Shown: positions 8,412-16,307 of the stretch, piece by piece
How positions within the stretch are numbered: position 1 is the stretch's first letter
Layout: each line of letters starts with the position of its first letter
Position numbers and translations under genes: made by a program
The notes under the pieces: generated by a model
What the model saw: the letters and a program-made list of their open reading frames with translations, nothing else
What the model was told of the DNA's origin: nothing
Databases searched by the model: none
Assembly (NCBI GenBank): GCA_947497985.1
Contig: CANMIX010000006.1
Location: forward strand, 186,001-250,000
Origin: an uncultured Paracoccaceae bacterium
Lineage (GTDB): Bacteria; Pseudomonadota; Alphaproteobacteria; Rhodobacterales; Rhodobacteraceae
Length of the DNA: 64,000 nucleotides
Reading direction: 5' to 3'

Positions 8412-9776
8412 CTATCCAGCGCCAAAATACTCGCCGACAAATCCAGCCAGATCTGAGGTCTTACGAAATGTGAGACCCTCCACCGAAACCGATTTGCCGC
8501 CGCTTGGAGCTATGCCTGCGGTGAAACCAAGTTTTTGAGCTTCTTTCAACCGGTTTTCGGTCTGAGGGGCAGGTCGAAGTGCTCCTGATAGTGAAATTTC
8601 GCCAAAAATCACAGTATCAGCCGGTAAGGACACGTCTTCACGTGCACTGAGGAGGGCTGCAGCCACTGCGAGGTCTGCCGCAGGTTCCTGGATTTTCATT
8701 CCGCCAGCCACGTTTAAATAGACATCCAAACCCGCAAACGGAATGCCGCAGCGCGCCTCCAGCACGGCGAGGATCATCGCAAGTCGGGCACTGTCCCAGC
8801 CAACAACGGCGCGACGCGGTTGTGAGTGCGGCGAAGGGGAGACCAGCGCTTGCATCTCAACCAGAACCGGACGGGTGCCTTCGATGCCGGCAAAGACGAC
8901 AGATCCCGGGGCAGGCTCACCGCGTTCGGACAGAAAGAGCGCTGAGGGGTTCTTCACCTCCGCCAGCCCACGACCGGTCATTTCAAAGACACCAATTTCA
9001 TCGGCTGGACCAAAGCGGTTTTTGACCGCGCGTAAAATGCGGAACTGATGGCCACGCTCGCCCTCGAAATAAAGGACGGTGTCGACCATATGTTCCACCA
9101 CGCGGGGACCGGCAATCTGACCTTCCTTGGTGACATGGCCGACCATGACAACAGAGACCCCGTTGCGTTTGGCAAAACTTGTCAACTCATGGGCGACTGC
9201 GCGCACCTGCGACACAGATCCAGGCGCGCTGTCGACATTGTCCACCCACATAGTTTGGATCGAATCGATGATCACCAACTGCGGTGCTTCTTGCTCCAAA
9301 GTCGTCAAAATATCGCGCAGGTTTGTTTCTGCCGCCAATTGCACCGGCGATTGTTCAAGGCCAAGGCGTTGCGCGCGCATGCGCACCTGAGCCGAAGCTT
9401 CCTCGCCACTGACATAGATGGTTTTGACACCGCAGCGTGCAAACCGCGCTGCCGCCTGAAGAAGCAGGGTGGATTTGCCGATTCCAGGATCGCCGCCGAC
9501 TAAAATTGCCGAGGCCGCGACCAAACCACCGCCCAATACCCGGTCCAACTCACCCACGCCACATTCAATGCGCGGTGGGGGCGCCTCATGGGCGGCGAGG
9601 TCGGTCAACGGGACCGTACGGCCGCGTTGTGTGCCGAGCGATTTTTTCGACGGGGCGCTTGCGGACAACCCTTTGTCTTCGCTGATGGTGTTCCACTCAC
9701 CACAGGCTTCGCAGCGGCCGGACCATTTGGAGGAGGTGGCTCCACAGGCGGAGCAAGAGAATGTTGTTTTTGCCAT
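8412..9776 (-). CDS. radA: DNA repair protein RadA
   Basis: 454 residues. Order: N-terminal four-cysteine zinc finger (CSACG..CEACG), Walker A GGDPGIGKST at about residues 96-105, the RadA KNRFG motif, and a Lon-like C-terminal domain (VSPSPHSQPRRAVVG, LDVYLNVAGG). RadA is a RecA-like ATPase that drives branch migration at recombination intermediates. The frame stays open 41 codons upstream, but the start at 9776 (MAKTTFSCSACG) is where the family begins. An SOS box lies 19 bp upstream of this ATG, so DNA damage probably induces radA and perhaps cvpA. Confidence 0.96.
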   Translation of the reverse strand: MAKTTFSCSACGATSSKWSGRCEACGEWNTISEDKGLSASAPSKKSLGTQRGRTVPLTDLAAHEAPPPRIECGVGELDRVLGGGLVAASAILVGGDPGIGKSTLLLQAAARFARCGVKTIYVSGEEASAQVRMRAQRLGLEQSPVQLAAETNLRDILTTLEQEAPQLVIIDSIQTMWVDNVDSAPGSVSQVRAVAHELTSFAKRNGVSVVMVGHVTKEGQIAGPRVVEHMVDTVLYFEGERGHQFRILRAVKNRFGPADEIGVFEMTGRGLAEVKNPSALFLSERGEPAPGSVVFAGIEGTRPVLVEMQALVSPSPHSQPRRAVVGWDSARLAMILAVLEARCGIPFAGLDVYLNVAGGMKIQEPAADLAVAAALLSAREDVSLPADTVIFGEISLSGALRPAPQTENRLKEAQKLGFTAGIAPSGGKSVSVEGLTFRKTSDLAGFVGEYFGAG

Positions 9777-9794
9777 AGGAATGTTTTGCCCGAT

Positions 9795-9809
9795 GTTCAG
9801 GTTTTGTTC
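9795..9809. promoter_or_regulatory. LexA (SOS) box upstream of radA
   Basis: GTTCAGGTTTTGTTC fits the alphaproteobacterial LexA site GTTC-N7-GTTC exactly (GAAC-N7-GAAC on the radA strand). It sits 18 bp before the radA start codon, where bound LexA would block transcription. Confidence 0.65.
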
Positions 9810-9907
9810 AAGAGGTGCTGCTCCCGCCCGTCGCAAGATCATCTGCGATGATCCGCTCCCGTTGGGCCAAACGCCGCTGACGCGGCGCGAGTGCGCCATG
9901 TGGCCTC

Positions 9908-9939
9908 TTCATCTTTTTAAAAATACTTCGGGGGTGAGG
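9908..9939 (+). repeat. Dispersed intergenic repeat, copy 1
   Basis: Contains TTCATCTTTTTAAAAATACT, the reverse form of the sequence also found at 10521-10542 and 20034-20056. It lies between pqiA-like and radA. Confidence 0.5.
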
Positions 9940-9942
9940 GCT

Positions 9943-10407
9943 TTAGCTCGAGGGGGCAGAGCCCCATTTTGTCTGTGAAATCCGGCGTTCCGTCAGCATT
10001 GACAGGATGAGAGATGCCAAGATGCAGGCTGTAAACAGATAGAGGCCCCATGCGACTTCAATCGTGGCGAGGCCGATCCCTTTGGCCAGGGTGATATAAA
10101 GCGCGATCAGGAAGATATCGGCCATGGCGAGTTTGCCCAGAACATGCAGCGCGGGCAGCAGACGTTTGTCCATATATTGCCATTGCACCAGCGCGAGGCC
10201 AGCGGTTTTGACCAAAGGGGCCACCAGCGCAAAGAGGGTGACGACCAGAGCCAAGAGCACGTCGCTTTCCCAGAGGCTTTGCAGCCCGGTGATCACGCTG
10301 ATTTCCGCCAGACCAAAGATCGGCAGAAGGCCCGCGCGCATCAAAGGGGCGAACCAGGCGATGGGATAGAGGATCAGGAGGGAGAGGGTGGCGATGCGCA
10401 GGATCAT
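9943..10407 (-). CDS. Paraquat-inducible protein A (PqiA) family membrane protein
   Basis: 154 residues, one PqiA module. Four hydrophobic segments (about 5-24, 52-75, 92-112, 118-140) enclose the family stretch TAGLALVQWQYMDKRLLPALHVLGKLAMADIFLIA (start TAGLALVQW, end MADIFLIA). PqiA proteins belong to lipid-transport (MCE) systems of the inner membrane; the mlaEF genes are close by on the same strand. No PqiB/MCE gene is present in the window. No strong ribosome-binding site is visible, so the start is approximate. Confidence 0.85.
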   Translation of the reverse strand: MILRIATLSLLILYPIAWFAPLMRAGLLPIFGLAEISVITGLQSLWESDVLLALVVTLFALVAPLVKTAGLALVQWQYMDKRLLPALHVLGKLAMADIFLIALYITLAKGIGLATIEVAWGLYLFTACILASLILSMLTERRISQTKWGSAPSS

Positions 10408-10871
10408 GCGCGTGATCTAACATGTGGGCAAAGCAATGCCAAAGGGTTTGGCCCGTGCAGCCTGTGGCGGCTGGCAGGGACGGGTCGTGAGGGTGTTTTG
10501 TTTGGCCGCCCTTGGGATTTAAGTATTTATGAAAAGATGAAACGGCGGGCGGTTTGGGCCATGAATGCTCATCCCGTTGGGCGTTGGCAAAGTTAAGAGA
10601 TGGCGGCCGCCGGCGGCGGAGGGCCGGGGCACGTGCTGCCTCCCGTATGTCCTTGTGGTGGTCGTGTGCTATGGATGTGCCAGATCCAAAGCGATGTGTT
10701 CGAACATTGGGGAGTTTAGCGCGGCGGTCTTAACGACGCACAAGTGGGGCGTGCGGTGGGGGCGCAACAGTGAGGACCGGTTCCCGCAGGGATAAACAGT
10801 CCGGGGGACAGATTAAGGTCCGAACGGGCGGAGCCCCAGACCGGTTAAAGGCCGGAGGCAGGCTCTAGTGC
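10408..10871. other. Intergenic region, no gene recognised
   Basis: 464 bp. It holds one copy of the dispersed repeat (10521-10542) and then G+C-rich sequence. A 76-codon frame on the plus strand has odd composition and no relatives that I recognise, so it was not called. Confidence 0.4.
10521..10542 (-). repeat. Dispersed intergenic repeat, copy 2
   Basis: AAGTATTTATGAAAAGATGA differs by one base from the core of the copy at 20037-20056, in the same orientation. Confidence 0.5.
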
Positions 10872-11528
10872 TTACTCTTCAGCGTCCGAGTTATCTGGTG
10901 CTGGAAGTTTCGGAAGTTCCTCAGGTGCAGGGATCTGATCGTATTCTTTAGAACCTGATCGCGCGATGCCGGCCACTTCGTTCATGCGATCTGTCAGAGG
11001 TTTGATATCGGTGCCGAACTTTCCAAGTGTCTCGCCAACGTCAGAAACGCCAGCGCGCACGATATCTAAAAGACCCTTTGGCTGCTCTACTTGATATTCG
11101 ATCCCAGCAATGCGGTTAAGCAGTCGGCGTTTATGTGGTTGGTCGAATACCTCTGTTGCGAGGACGATTTTCCGCATTTGTGAACACAATTCTAGAACTC
11201 TGGCTTTATCAGCTTGGTTGAGTTCAAATCTTGGGAGAAGCTCATCATCGCAGTTTTTGTCTTCTGTTTGTTGAGGAAGAGCTTCAGATACGTCACTTAT
11301 CCGGAGCAGACGGTCGATGATTGCAATTCGTTCCTCAATATCAGTTGAAGTCATACGCGTCGGGAAGTTGGCATCTGCTCTACGTACAACTTCGACAAAG
11401 CGACGATGAAAACTTCCAGAAGAAACCTCTACGTACATTGCGACTTCATCAAAGTCGGCTTGTGAGTAGCGCCCGTTTTGATTGGCCAAGTCACGTAAGA
11501 GATCGTTTATGTGAGTTTTTATTTCCAT
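10872..11528 (-). CDS. Orphan hypothetical protein
   Basis: 218 residues, mostly helical and charged, no signal peptide or membrane segment. The N-terminal part carries MYVEVSSGSFHRRFVEVV, and the tail is Pro/Glu/Asp-rich (IPAPEELPKLPAPDNSDAEE). I do not recognise a family. Its base composition is visibly more A+T-rich than the mlaF and pqiA genes on either side, which suggests acquisition by transfer. It is alone, upstream of nothing obvious. It may belong with the accessory cassette 3 kb away, but that is speculation. Confidence 0.65.
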   Translation of the reverse strand: MEIKTHINDLLRDLANQNGRYSQADFDEVAMYVEVSSGSFHRRFVEVVRRADANFPTRMTSTDIEERIAIIDRLLRISDVSEALPQQTEDKNCDDELLPRFELNQADKARVLELCSQMRKIVLATEVFDQPHKRRLLNRIAGIEYQVEQPKGLLDIVRAGVSDVGETLGKFGTDIKPLTDRMNEVAGIARSGSKEYDQIPAPEELPKLPAPDNSDAEE

Positions 11529-11548
11529 ATTCGACAGGTTCCTTTCAC

Positions 11549-12295
11549 CTACCGTACCGCCTCGATCGGTCCCTCTGCGCTGCCGGAGATGAATTGCTCC
11601 ACGTAAGGGTCACCGGAGGCGTCCATTTCGGCCACCGGGCCGGTCCAGCGGATTTTGCCGCCGTGGAGCATGGCGACGTTGTCGGCGATGGCGCGCACGG
11701 ATGTCATGTCGTGGGTGATGGTCATGGCGGTGGCACCCATCTCGACCACGATCTCGCGGATCAGGTCGTTGATGACGCCGGACATGATAGGATCAAGGCC
11801 GGTGGTGGGTTCATCAAAAAAGATGATCTCAGGCTCGGCGGCGATGGCGCGGGCAAGGCCGACGCGCTTTTGCATGCCGCCGGAGAGTTCTGCCGGGAAC
11901 CGGTCAGCCACATCCGCCTTGAGGCCGACGCGGCGGAGTTTATCGATGGCGATCTCGCGGGCTTCGTCTTTGGGGCGGGCAAGGGAGCCGCGCAGGAGGC
12001 GGAAGGCGACGTTTTGCCAGACGGGGAGCGAGTCAAACAGCGCCGCGCCTTGGAACAACATGCCAAAGCGGGCAAGAAATGCGTCGCGGTCGGCTTTGGT
12101 CACGTCCTGGCCGTCCACAAAGATCTTGCCACTGTCCGGGGTGATCAGACCCAGCACCGATTTCAGCGAGACCGATTTGCCGGTGCCGGAGCCGCCGATA
12201 ATGACCATCGATGTGCCCTTGGCGATCTCAAGATCAAAGCCCTGCAGCACGTGGTTGTCGCCGAAGGATTTGTAGACGTTTTCCAGTTTGATCAT
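11549..12295 (-). CDS. mlaF: Phospholipid ABC transporter ATP-binding protein MlaF
   Basis: 248 residues. Walker A GGSGTGKS at about residues 38-45, signature LSGGMQKRVGLARA, Walker B IIFFDEPTTGLDP, and the MlaF-type ending. The start at 12295 (MIKLENVYKSF) overlaps the mlaE stop by 4 bases. The frame continues open upstream, but that part is only mlaE in another frame. With MlaE it forms the inner-membrane engine that moves phospholipids between the membranes. The MlaD, MlaC and MlaB partners are not in this window. Confidence 0.94.
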   Translation of the reverse strand: MIKLENVYKSFGDNHVLQGFDLEIAKGTSMVIIGGSGTGKSVSLKSVLGLITPDSGKIFVDGQDVTKADRDAFLARFGMLFQGAALFDSLPVWQNVAFRLLRGSLARPKDEAREIAIDKLRRVGLKADVADRFPAELSGGMQKRVGLARAIAAEPEIIFFDEPTTGLDPIMSGVINDLIREIVVEMGATAMTITHDMTSVRAIADNVAMLHGGKIRWTGPVAEMDASGDPYVEQFISGSAEGPIEAVR

Positions 12296-13074
12296 AGCGA
12301 GAAGAACAACCCTGTGAGAACGAAATTGGCGGCAAGGATCAGCACGGCGGCGGCCTCGACCGAGGATTTGGTGGCGCGGCCGACGCCCTGTGCGCCACGG
12401 CCCGATTGCATGCCGTAATAGCAGCCCATCAGTGCGGCGATGGTGCCGAAGGCGGCGCCTTTGGTGAGGGACGACAGGATGTCGAGCCATTCCAGGAAGT
12501 CGACGGTGTTTTTCAAATAGGCAGCCGGGTTGAAGCCAAGGTTCTGCGTGGCCACCACATAGCCGCCAAAGATGCCGATAATGTCGCCCACGGCCACCAG
12601 AAGCGGCACGGTCAGAAGGGCGGCCAGCACGCGGGGCGCGACGAGGTATTTCATCGGGTTGGTGGAGAGTGTGACCAGCGCGTCGATCTGCTCGGTCACT
12701 TTCATGGTGGCGATTTCGGCGGCAATCGATGATGTGACGCGTGCGGCGATCATCAGGCCGGCCAGCACCGGGCCGAGTTCTCGCACCATGCCGATGGCGA
12801 CGATCTGGGGGACCACGGCCTCGGCATTGAAACGCGCGCCGCCGGAATAGATCTGTAGGGCCAGCGCGCCGCCGGTAAAGACCGCGGTGAGACCAACAAC
12901 CGGAAGCGACAGCCAGCCGATCTGCAGAAGCGCCAGCAGGAATTCGCGCGGGTAAAACGGCGGGCGCAGCATGTGGCTGAAGCTGGAGGCCGCAAAGATC
13001 GAAATCCGCCCCGTGGACGCCAGCATTTGCAAAACCGCGCGACCCAGCCGGGCCAGAAGGGCAACAGGAGACAT
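12292..13074 (-). CDS. mlaE: Phospholipid ABC transporter permease MlaE
   Basis: 260 residues with five to six hydrophobic segments. The family core is present: FTGGALALQIY near residue 67, then VVPQIVAIGMVRELGPVLAGLMIAARV (starts VVPQIV, ends AARV) and EIATMKVTEQIDAL. The start lies 8 bp after the alr stop, and mlaF overlaps its end (ATGA), so alr-mlaE-mlaF look co-transcribed. Confidence 0.94.
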   Translation of the reverse strand: MSPVALLARLGRAVLQMLASTGRISIFAASSFSHMLRPPFYPREFLLALLQIGWLSLPVVGLTAVFTGGALALQIYSGGARFNAEAVVPQIVAIGMVRELGPVLAGLMIAARVTSSIAAEIATMKVTEQIDALVTLSTNPMKYLVAPRVLAALLTVPLLVAVGDIIGIFGGYVVATQNLGFNPAAYLKNTVDFLEWLDILSSLTKGAAFGTIAALMGCYYGMQSGRGAQGVGRATKSSVEAAAVLILAANFVLTGLFFSL

Positions 13075-13082
13075 TCGGTCAA

Positions 13083-14120
13083 TCAGCCTTTGTAGGTTCG
13101 GGCGTAGCGATGGCCGAGAGATGTCAGAATTTCATAACCGATGCTGCCTGCGGCATTGGCCACAACGTCGACAGTTTGCGCTTCGTTGATCAGCGACAGA
13201 TTGGCGGGCACTTCTGCGATGTCGGTAACATCAACGGTGATCAAATCCATAGAGACACGGCCCACAACTGGGCAGGGGGTGGCCTCGGCAAAGACGTGGA
13301 TGCCGCCAGAACCCATAGCGCGGATCAGACCATCGGCATAACCGGCCGCGACCGTTGCGATGCGCGTGGGGCGTTTGGCGGTCCAGGTGTTGCCATAGCC
13401 CACGGTTTCACCGGCTGCGAGGTCACGGGTTTGGATGACGGGCAGGTCAAGGTGGACCACCGGCATCGCTTGCGAAAACGGCAGACCGCCATAAAGGCCA
13501 ATGCCCGGACGGCAGAGATCAAAGTGATAATCTGGCCCCAACAGCAGACCGCCCGTCGCCGCCAAGGAGCGAGGCACTTCGATACCGTCGGTCATGTCGC
13601 GGAAGGATTGCAGCTGGTGGGCGTTCATCGGATGCGCAGGTTCATCGGCGCAGGCCAGATGCGACATCAACAACACAGGCCCTTGGCCCAATGCAATCTC
13701 GCGCACAGCAGCCCATTCACCGGGCTCCATGCCGAGACGGTTCATGCCGGTATCAAGCTGCACACCAAAGGGATGGCCGGGCAAGCGTTCAAAATGGCGC
13801 AGCATCTGATCCAGCGAGTTGAGCATCGGCGTCAGCTGGAACTCCTGCAGGAGCTTGGTGTCGCCCTCCATATGGCCGGAAAAGACCGAGATGCCGGGAC
13901 CAGCGCCCAAAGCGCGGCGCAGCACAACGCCTTCTTCGGCTGCGGCCACAAAGAAATTGCGCGCACCGCCTGCGGCCAGTGCCTTGGCCACGCGGGCCGC
14001 ATCCAGCCCGTAGCCATTTGCCTTGACCACGGCTGCGGTTTCGCAGTTGGTCTTTGCATCCAGGGACCGCCAGTTGGTGACCAGTGCGTCCAGATCGATT
14101 GTCAGTTTTGCCGTACTCAT
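13083..14120 (-). CDS. alr: Alanine racemase
   Basis: 345 residues. The PLP-binding lysine is in [10 protein letters not shown] (about residue 33), the catalytic tyrosine region is [10 protein letters not shown], and [14 protein letters not shown] closes the C-terminal domain. It makes D-alanine for peptidoglycan. In related genomes alr usually follows dnaB closely; here about 2.2 kb separate them, filled by an accessory cassette and non-coding DNA. Confidence 0.95.
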   Translation of the reverse strand: MSTAKLTIDLDALVTNWRSLDAKTNCETAAVVKANGYGLDAARVAKALAAGGARNFFVAAAEEGVVLRRALGAGPGISVFSGHMEGDTKLLQEFQLTPMLNSLDQMLRHFERLPGHPFGVQLDTGMNRLGMEPGEWAAVREIALGQGPVLLMSHLACADEPAHPMNAHQLQSFRDMTDGIEVPRSLAATGGLLLGPDYHFDLCRPGIGLYGGLPFSQAMPVVHLDLPVIQTRDLAAGETVGYGNTWTAKRPTRIATVAAGYADGLIRAMGSGGIHVFAEATPCPVVGRVSMDLITVDVTDIAEVPANLSLINEAQTVDVVANAAGSIGYEILTSLGHRYARTYKG

Positions 14121-14562
14121 GCGCTGTTCATGACATGCCGCACGCGCGGGTCAAGTGGGAAAGTTCCGCGCGCCGGGGTTGAGCGGGGATTTGTGATGGG
14201 GGAGGGCGGGGGAGGTGAGTGGGTGTGGCTGGTTTCAGCCCGAAGCGGACGTGAAGGCGTACCCGGCTTTTTCTACAAAGCGGGGCTTCGCAGTAGTTTC
14301 GCCTTAAACAGAAGGGCGGGACGGGGCTGCCCTTCGCTTCAAGTGCAGCGAAGATTGCCTTGAGAGTCGGCTTTGCGCAAAAAGCACCATTTGCAAAGTC
14401 ACAAGATCAGCGAGCTGAATGAAGCATTCATGCCGCAACTGCGTTGGAGGGAGAGGACCTTCTCTGCACACTCAGCCTTAAAGCGCGGGTACATGACCAG
14501 GAGCCGAAAGGTCATGCAGGCACGCTACCCCTATCAAAAACAAACTCACACGCTCGAAATTT
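14121..14562. other. Intergenic region upstream of alr
   Basis: 442 bp without a credible gene. The half near alr is G+C-rich with G-runs, and the distal half (about 14360-14560) is closer in composition to the accessory cassette. It is probably the left junction of that insertion. No direct repeat matching the other junction was seen. Confidence 0.4.
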
Positions 14563-15054
14563 TCAAAGGCCACGGACCTGTCTGTACTCCACGGCCTGAC
14601 TTTGAATGTCTATCGTATCGCCCTTTTCAGTGTGCATCACACCATACGTCGAAAGAACTAACCGCTTAAACTCAGCGTCCGAATCGCCAGCACCCGGAGA
14701 ACGACGTTCATCGTCAAGCTTGAGGACGTGCTTGATCGAGTTTTTGGTGTCCCACGAAATATCTTGCGCGGCCCCAATTACATCATAACAAACCACTGAG
14801 CGCCCAGAATTAGTTTCGCGCTCTCGTTTTTCAAATAACGCTCGGCGTTCGAGTGCGCTCTTTACTTCCGCAGAATGGGGGCCATAGCTCCCGTTGACCC
14901 AGTTCACTCCAGACACACCCGTTTTCTTGTTGATCCTCAAGTGCCAATCGATCAGATACAAAAGCAAGTTCACCTTAGTTAGAGTAACTTCACCTCGGCG
15001 TTCCTGGGGAAACGAGGCGATAGTTGCATGAAGTACATCTACTACGCTGTCCAT
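14563..15054 (-). CDS. Panacea (DUF4065/SocA-like) domain protein, probable antitoxin
   Basis: 163 residues. Residues 23-66 (LTKVNLLLYLIDWHLR, then GVSGVNWVNGSYGPHSAEV) match the Panacea fold pattern: a helical 'LxKLLYLaDw' start and a 'GxxxxxxxYGP' turn. The rest is charged, with no membrane segment. Known: Panacea proteins act as antitoxins for many unrelated toxins and include the Caulobacter ClpXP adaptor SocA. Its ATG overlaps the TAA of the upstream membrane-GAF gene by one base (15052-15056, TAATG), so the two are coupled. Inferred: it neutralises that partner. The composition is A+T-richer than dnaB or alr. The family match was made by eye. Confidence 0.65.
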   Translation of the reverse strand: MDSVVDVLHATIASFPQERRGEVTLTKVNLLLYLIDWHLRINKKTGVSGVNWVNGSYGPHSAEVKSALERRALFEKRERETNSGRSVVCYDVIGAAQDISWDTKNSIKHVLKLDDERRSPGAGDSDAEFKRLVLSTYGVMHTEKGDTIDIQSQAVEYRQVRGL

Positions 15055-15989
15055 TAGACGCCTGCCTCCTTAGCCAAATTCGGATCAGTTAGATACTGGT
15101 GAGTCGAAGAAATTAGCCGCTGAAAATTGGTCTTTTCCTCCTCGAGGACTTCCACGAACTGAGCGAAGTCGATTACATCATGTTCGTCAGCTTCAATCAC
15201 CACGAGGCCAACCGGAAGTCTACTGTTATCCTCAATCCTATATGCGCCTATAGAAACGGTTTTCATTCCTAGAGCATCGAATGTCGTATTTGGAATATTG
15301 TACAGTTCTTCCGACTTGTTCCTTCTTGTATCAAGTCTCTTTGACATCTCGCGCCACTCACACTTTCCTACCGTCCACGCCTCGCCGATACAGCCCTGAG
15401 TAAAAGGTAGTAGCGTCCTGCCTTGAGCCCTGTACCCTGCATTGTGGCTGTAACGACCTACTGGCATGAAGTTCTCTTTGTCCGACGAAGGAAGGTAGGC
15501 GGAAATTCGGACTTTCGGTGAGACTTCGAGGCTAACCTTCCTCAACATTGATTGCAGAGTTGCACTATAGAAAGTTCGTAAGTTCGGCGTTAGACTGGCA
15601 AGTGTATCCTCCATTTCCACAATTTGTACCTTGCTCTGCCTGAGTGCTTCACTCAAGGCTTCAGCGCTTTGCCCCCTCAATCGAGCAAAACACCTACTAA
15701 AGAGGAGCAACAGCAACATACCGAAAACTGTCCAAATGCTGTTGAACGCATCGGACAGTGTTTGCGATATATCGGCCCTAAACCCGATCTGTGTAAGGAA
15801 AAATGTGACTTCTTCGTCAGGGATAGCGGAAACGAAAACGAAATATACAGTCGAAAAGACGTCTAGAAAAATAAATACCCTAGACCAATTCAGTGCAACT
15901 TGGCGCAAAAAATCTGCAAGCTGTTCTTTAGAAATGCGCTCTTCAAAATTGACTTTTTCCAGCTCGTAAGATTCTGCTTTAAAATGCAA
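15054..15989 (-). CDS. Two-TM membrane protein with cytoplasmic GAF-like domain, probable partner of the Panacea protein
   Basis: 311 residues. Two hydrophobic segments lie at about 37-57 (VFIFLDVFSTVYFVFVSAI) and 86-104 (IWTVFGMLLLLLFSRCFA). A helical, probably coiled-coil region follows (109-135). The remainder (about 145-290) has GAF-like features: GYRAQGRTLLPFTQGCIGEA, then TTFDALGMKTVSIGAY, then LPVGLVVIEADE. No enzymatic motif was recognised. The start is a TTG at 15989, with AAGGTG 8 bases upstream. It is the first gene of a two-gene unit with the Panacea protein. Inferred: a membrane effector or toxin sensing a small ligand. It could instead be an ordinary signalling protein. Confidence 0.65.
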   Translation of the reverse strand: MHFKAESYELEKVNFEERISKEQLADFLRQVALNWSRVFIFLDVFSTVYFVFVSAIPDEEVTFFLTQIGFRADISQTLSDAFNSIWTVFGMLLLLLFSRCFARLRGQSAEALSEALRQSKVQIVEMEDTLASLTPNLRTFYSATLQSMLRKVSLEVSPKVRISAYLPSSDKENFMPVGRYSHNAGYRAQGRTLLPFTQGCIGEAWTVGKCEWREMSKRLDTRRNKSEELYNIPNTTFDALGMKTVSIGAYRIEDNSRLPVGLVVIEADEHDVIDFAQFVEVLEEEKTNFQRLISSTHQYLTDPNLAKEAGV

Positions 15990-16307
15990 AAAATGTCACC
16001 TTGCGCCGACACTACCTATGGGTGATCATCTGGTATTCCTTTATCTATAGGTGGTCAATGCGCAATTCTCGCCGATAGGGCGGACGCTCTCTATAGCTGA
16101 AGCATGGGTTGCCAAGAACGCCAGCTTTGCGCAGTTCGCAGCCTGCTGCAGACGCAAAGGGCCACCCGATGGCCGATGACTGGTATGGGCTCTTGCAAGC
16201 TACCTGATTGAAACATTGAAAGGCAGCTCTGGAGAAGTTGGTCAGAGTTTGCAAAGGTCACTATCTGCGCATTGCTGGCATTGCCTAGCAGCGCAGCCCT
16301 AGCTGCC
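15990..16307. promoter_or_regulatory. Junction and promoter region of the Panacea cassette
   Basis: 318 bp between the cassette and the dnaB stop. Next to the cassette start are two imperfect direct repeats, CTATGGGTGATCA (16016-16028) and CTATAGGTGGTCA (16045-16057), 29 bp apart. They are candidate operator half-sites for an autoregulated module. The rest shows no gene or terminator. Confidence 0.4.

Noticed and set aside
10565-10795. Possible 76-residue gene in the gap after pqiA-like
   Set aside because: Trp/Gly/Cys-rich sequence without a ribosome-binding site; looks like non-coding G+C-rich DNA.
13110-14363. Plus-strand frame opposite alr
   Set aside because: Shadow of alanine racemase with no recognisable domain.
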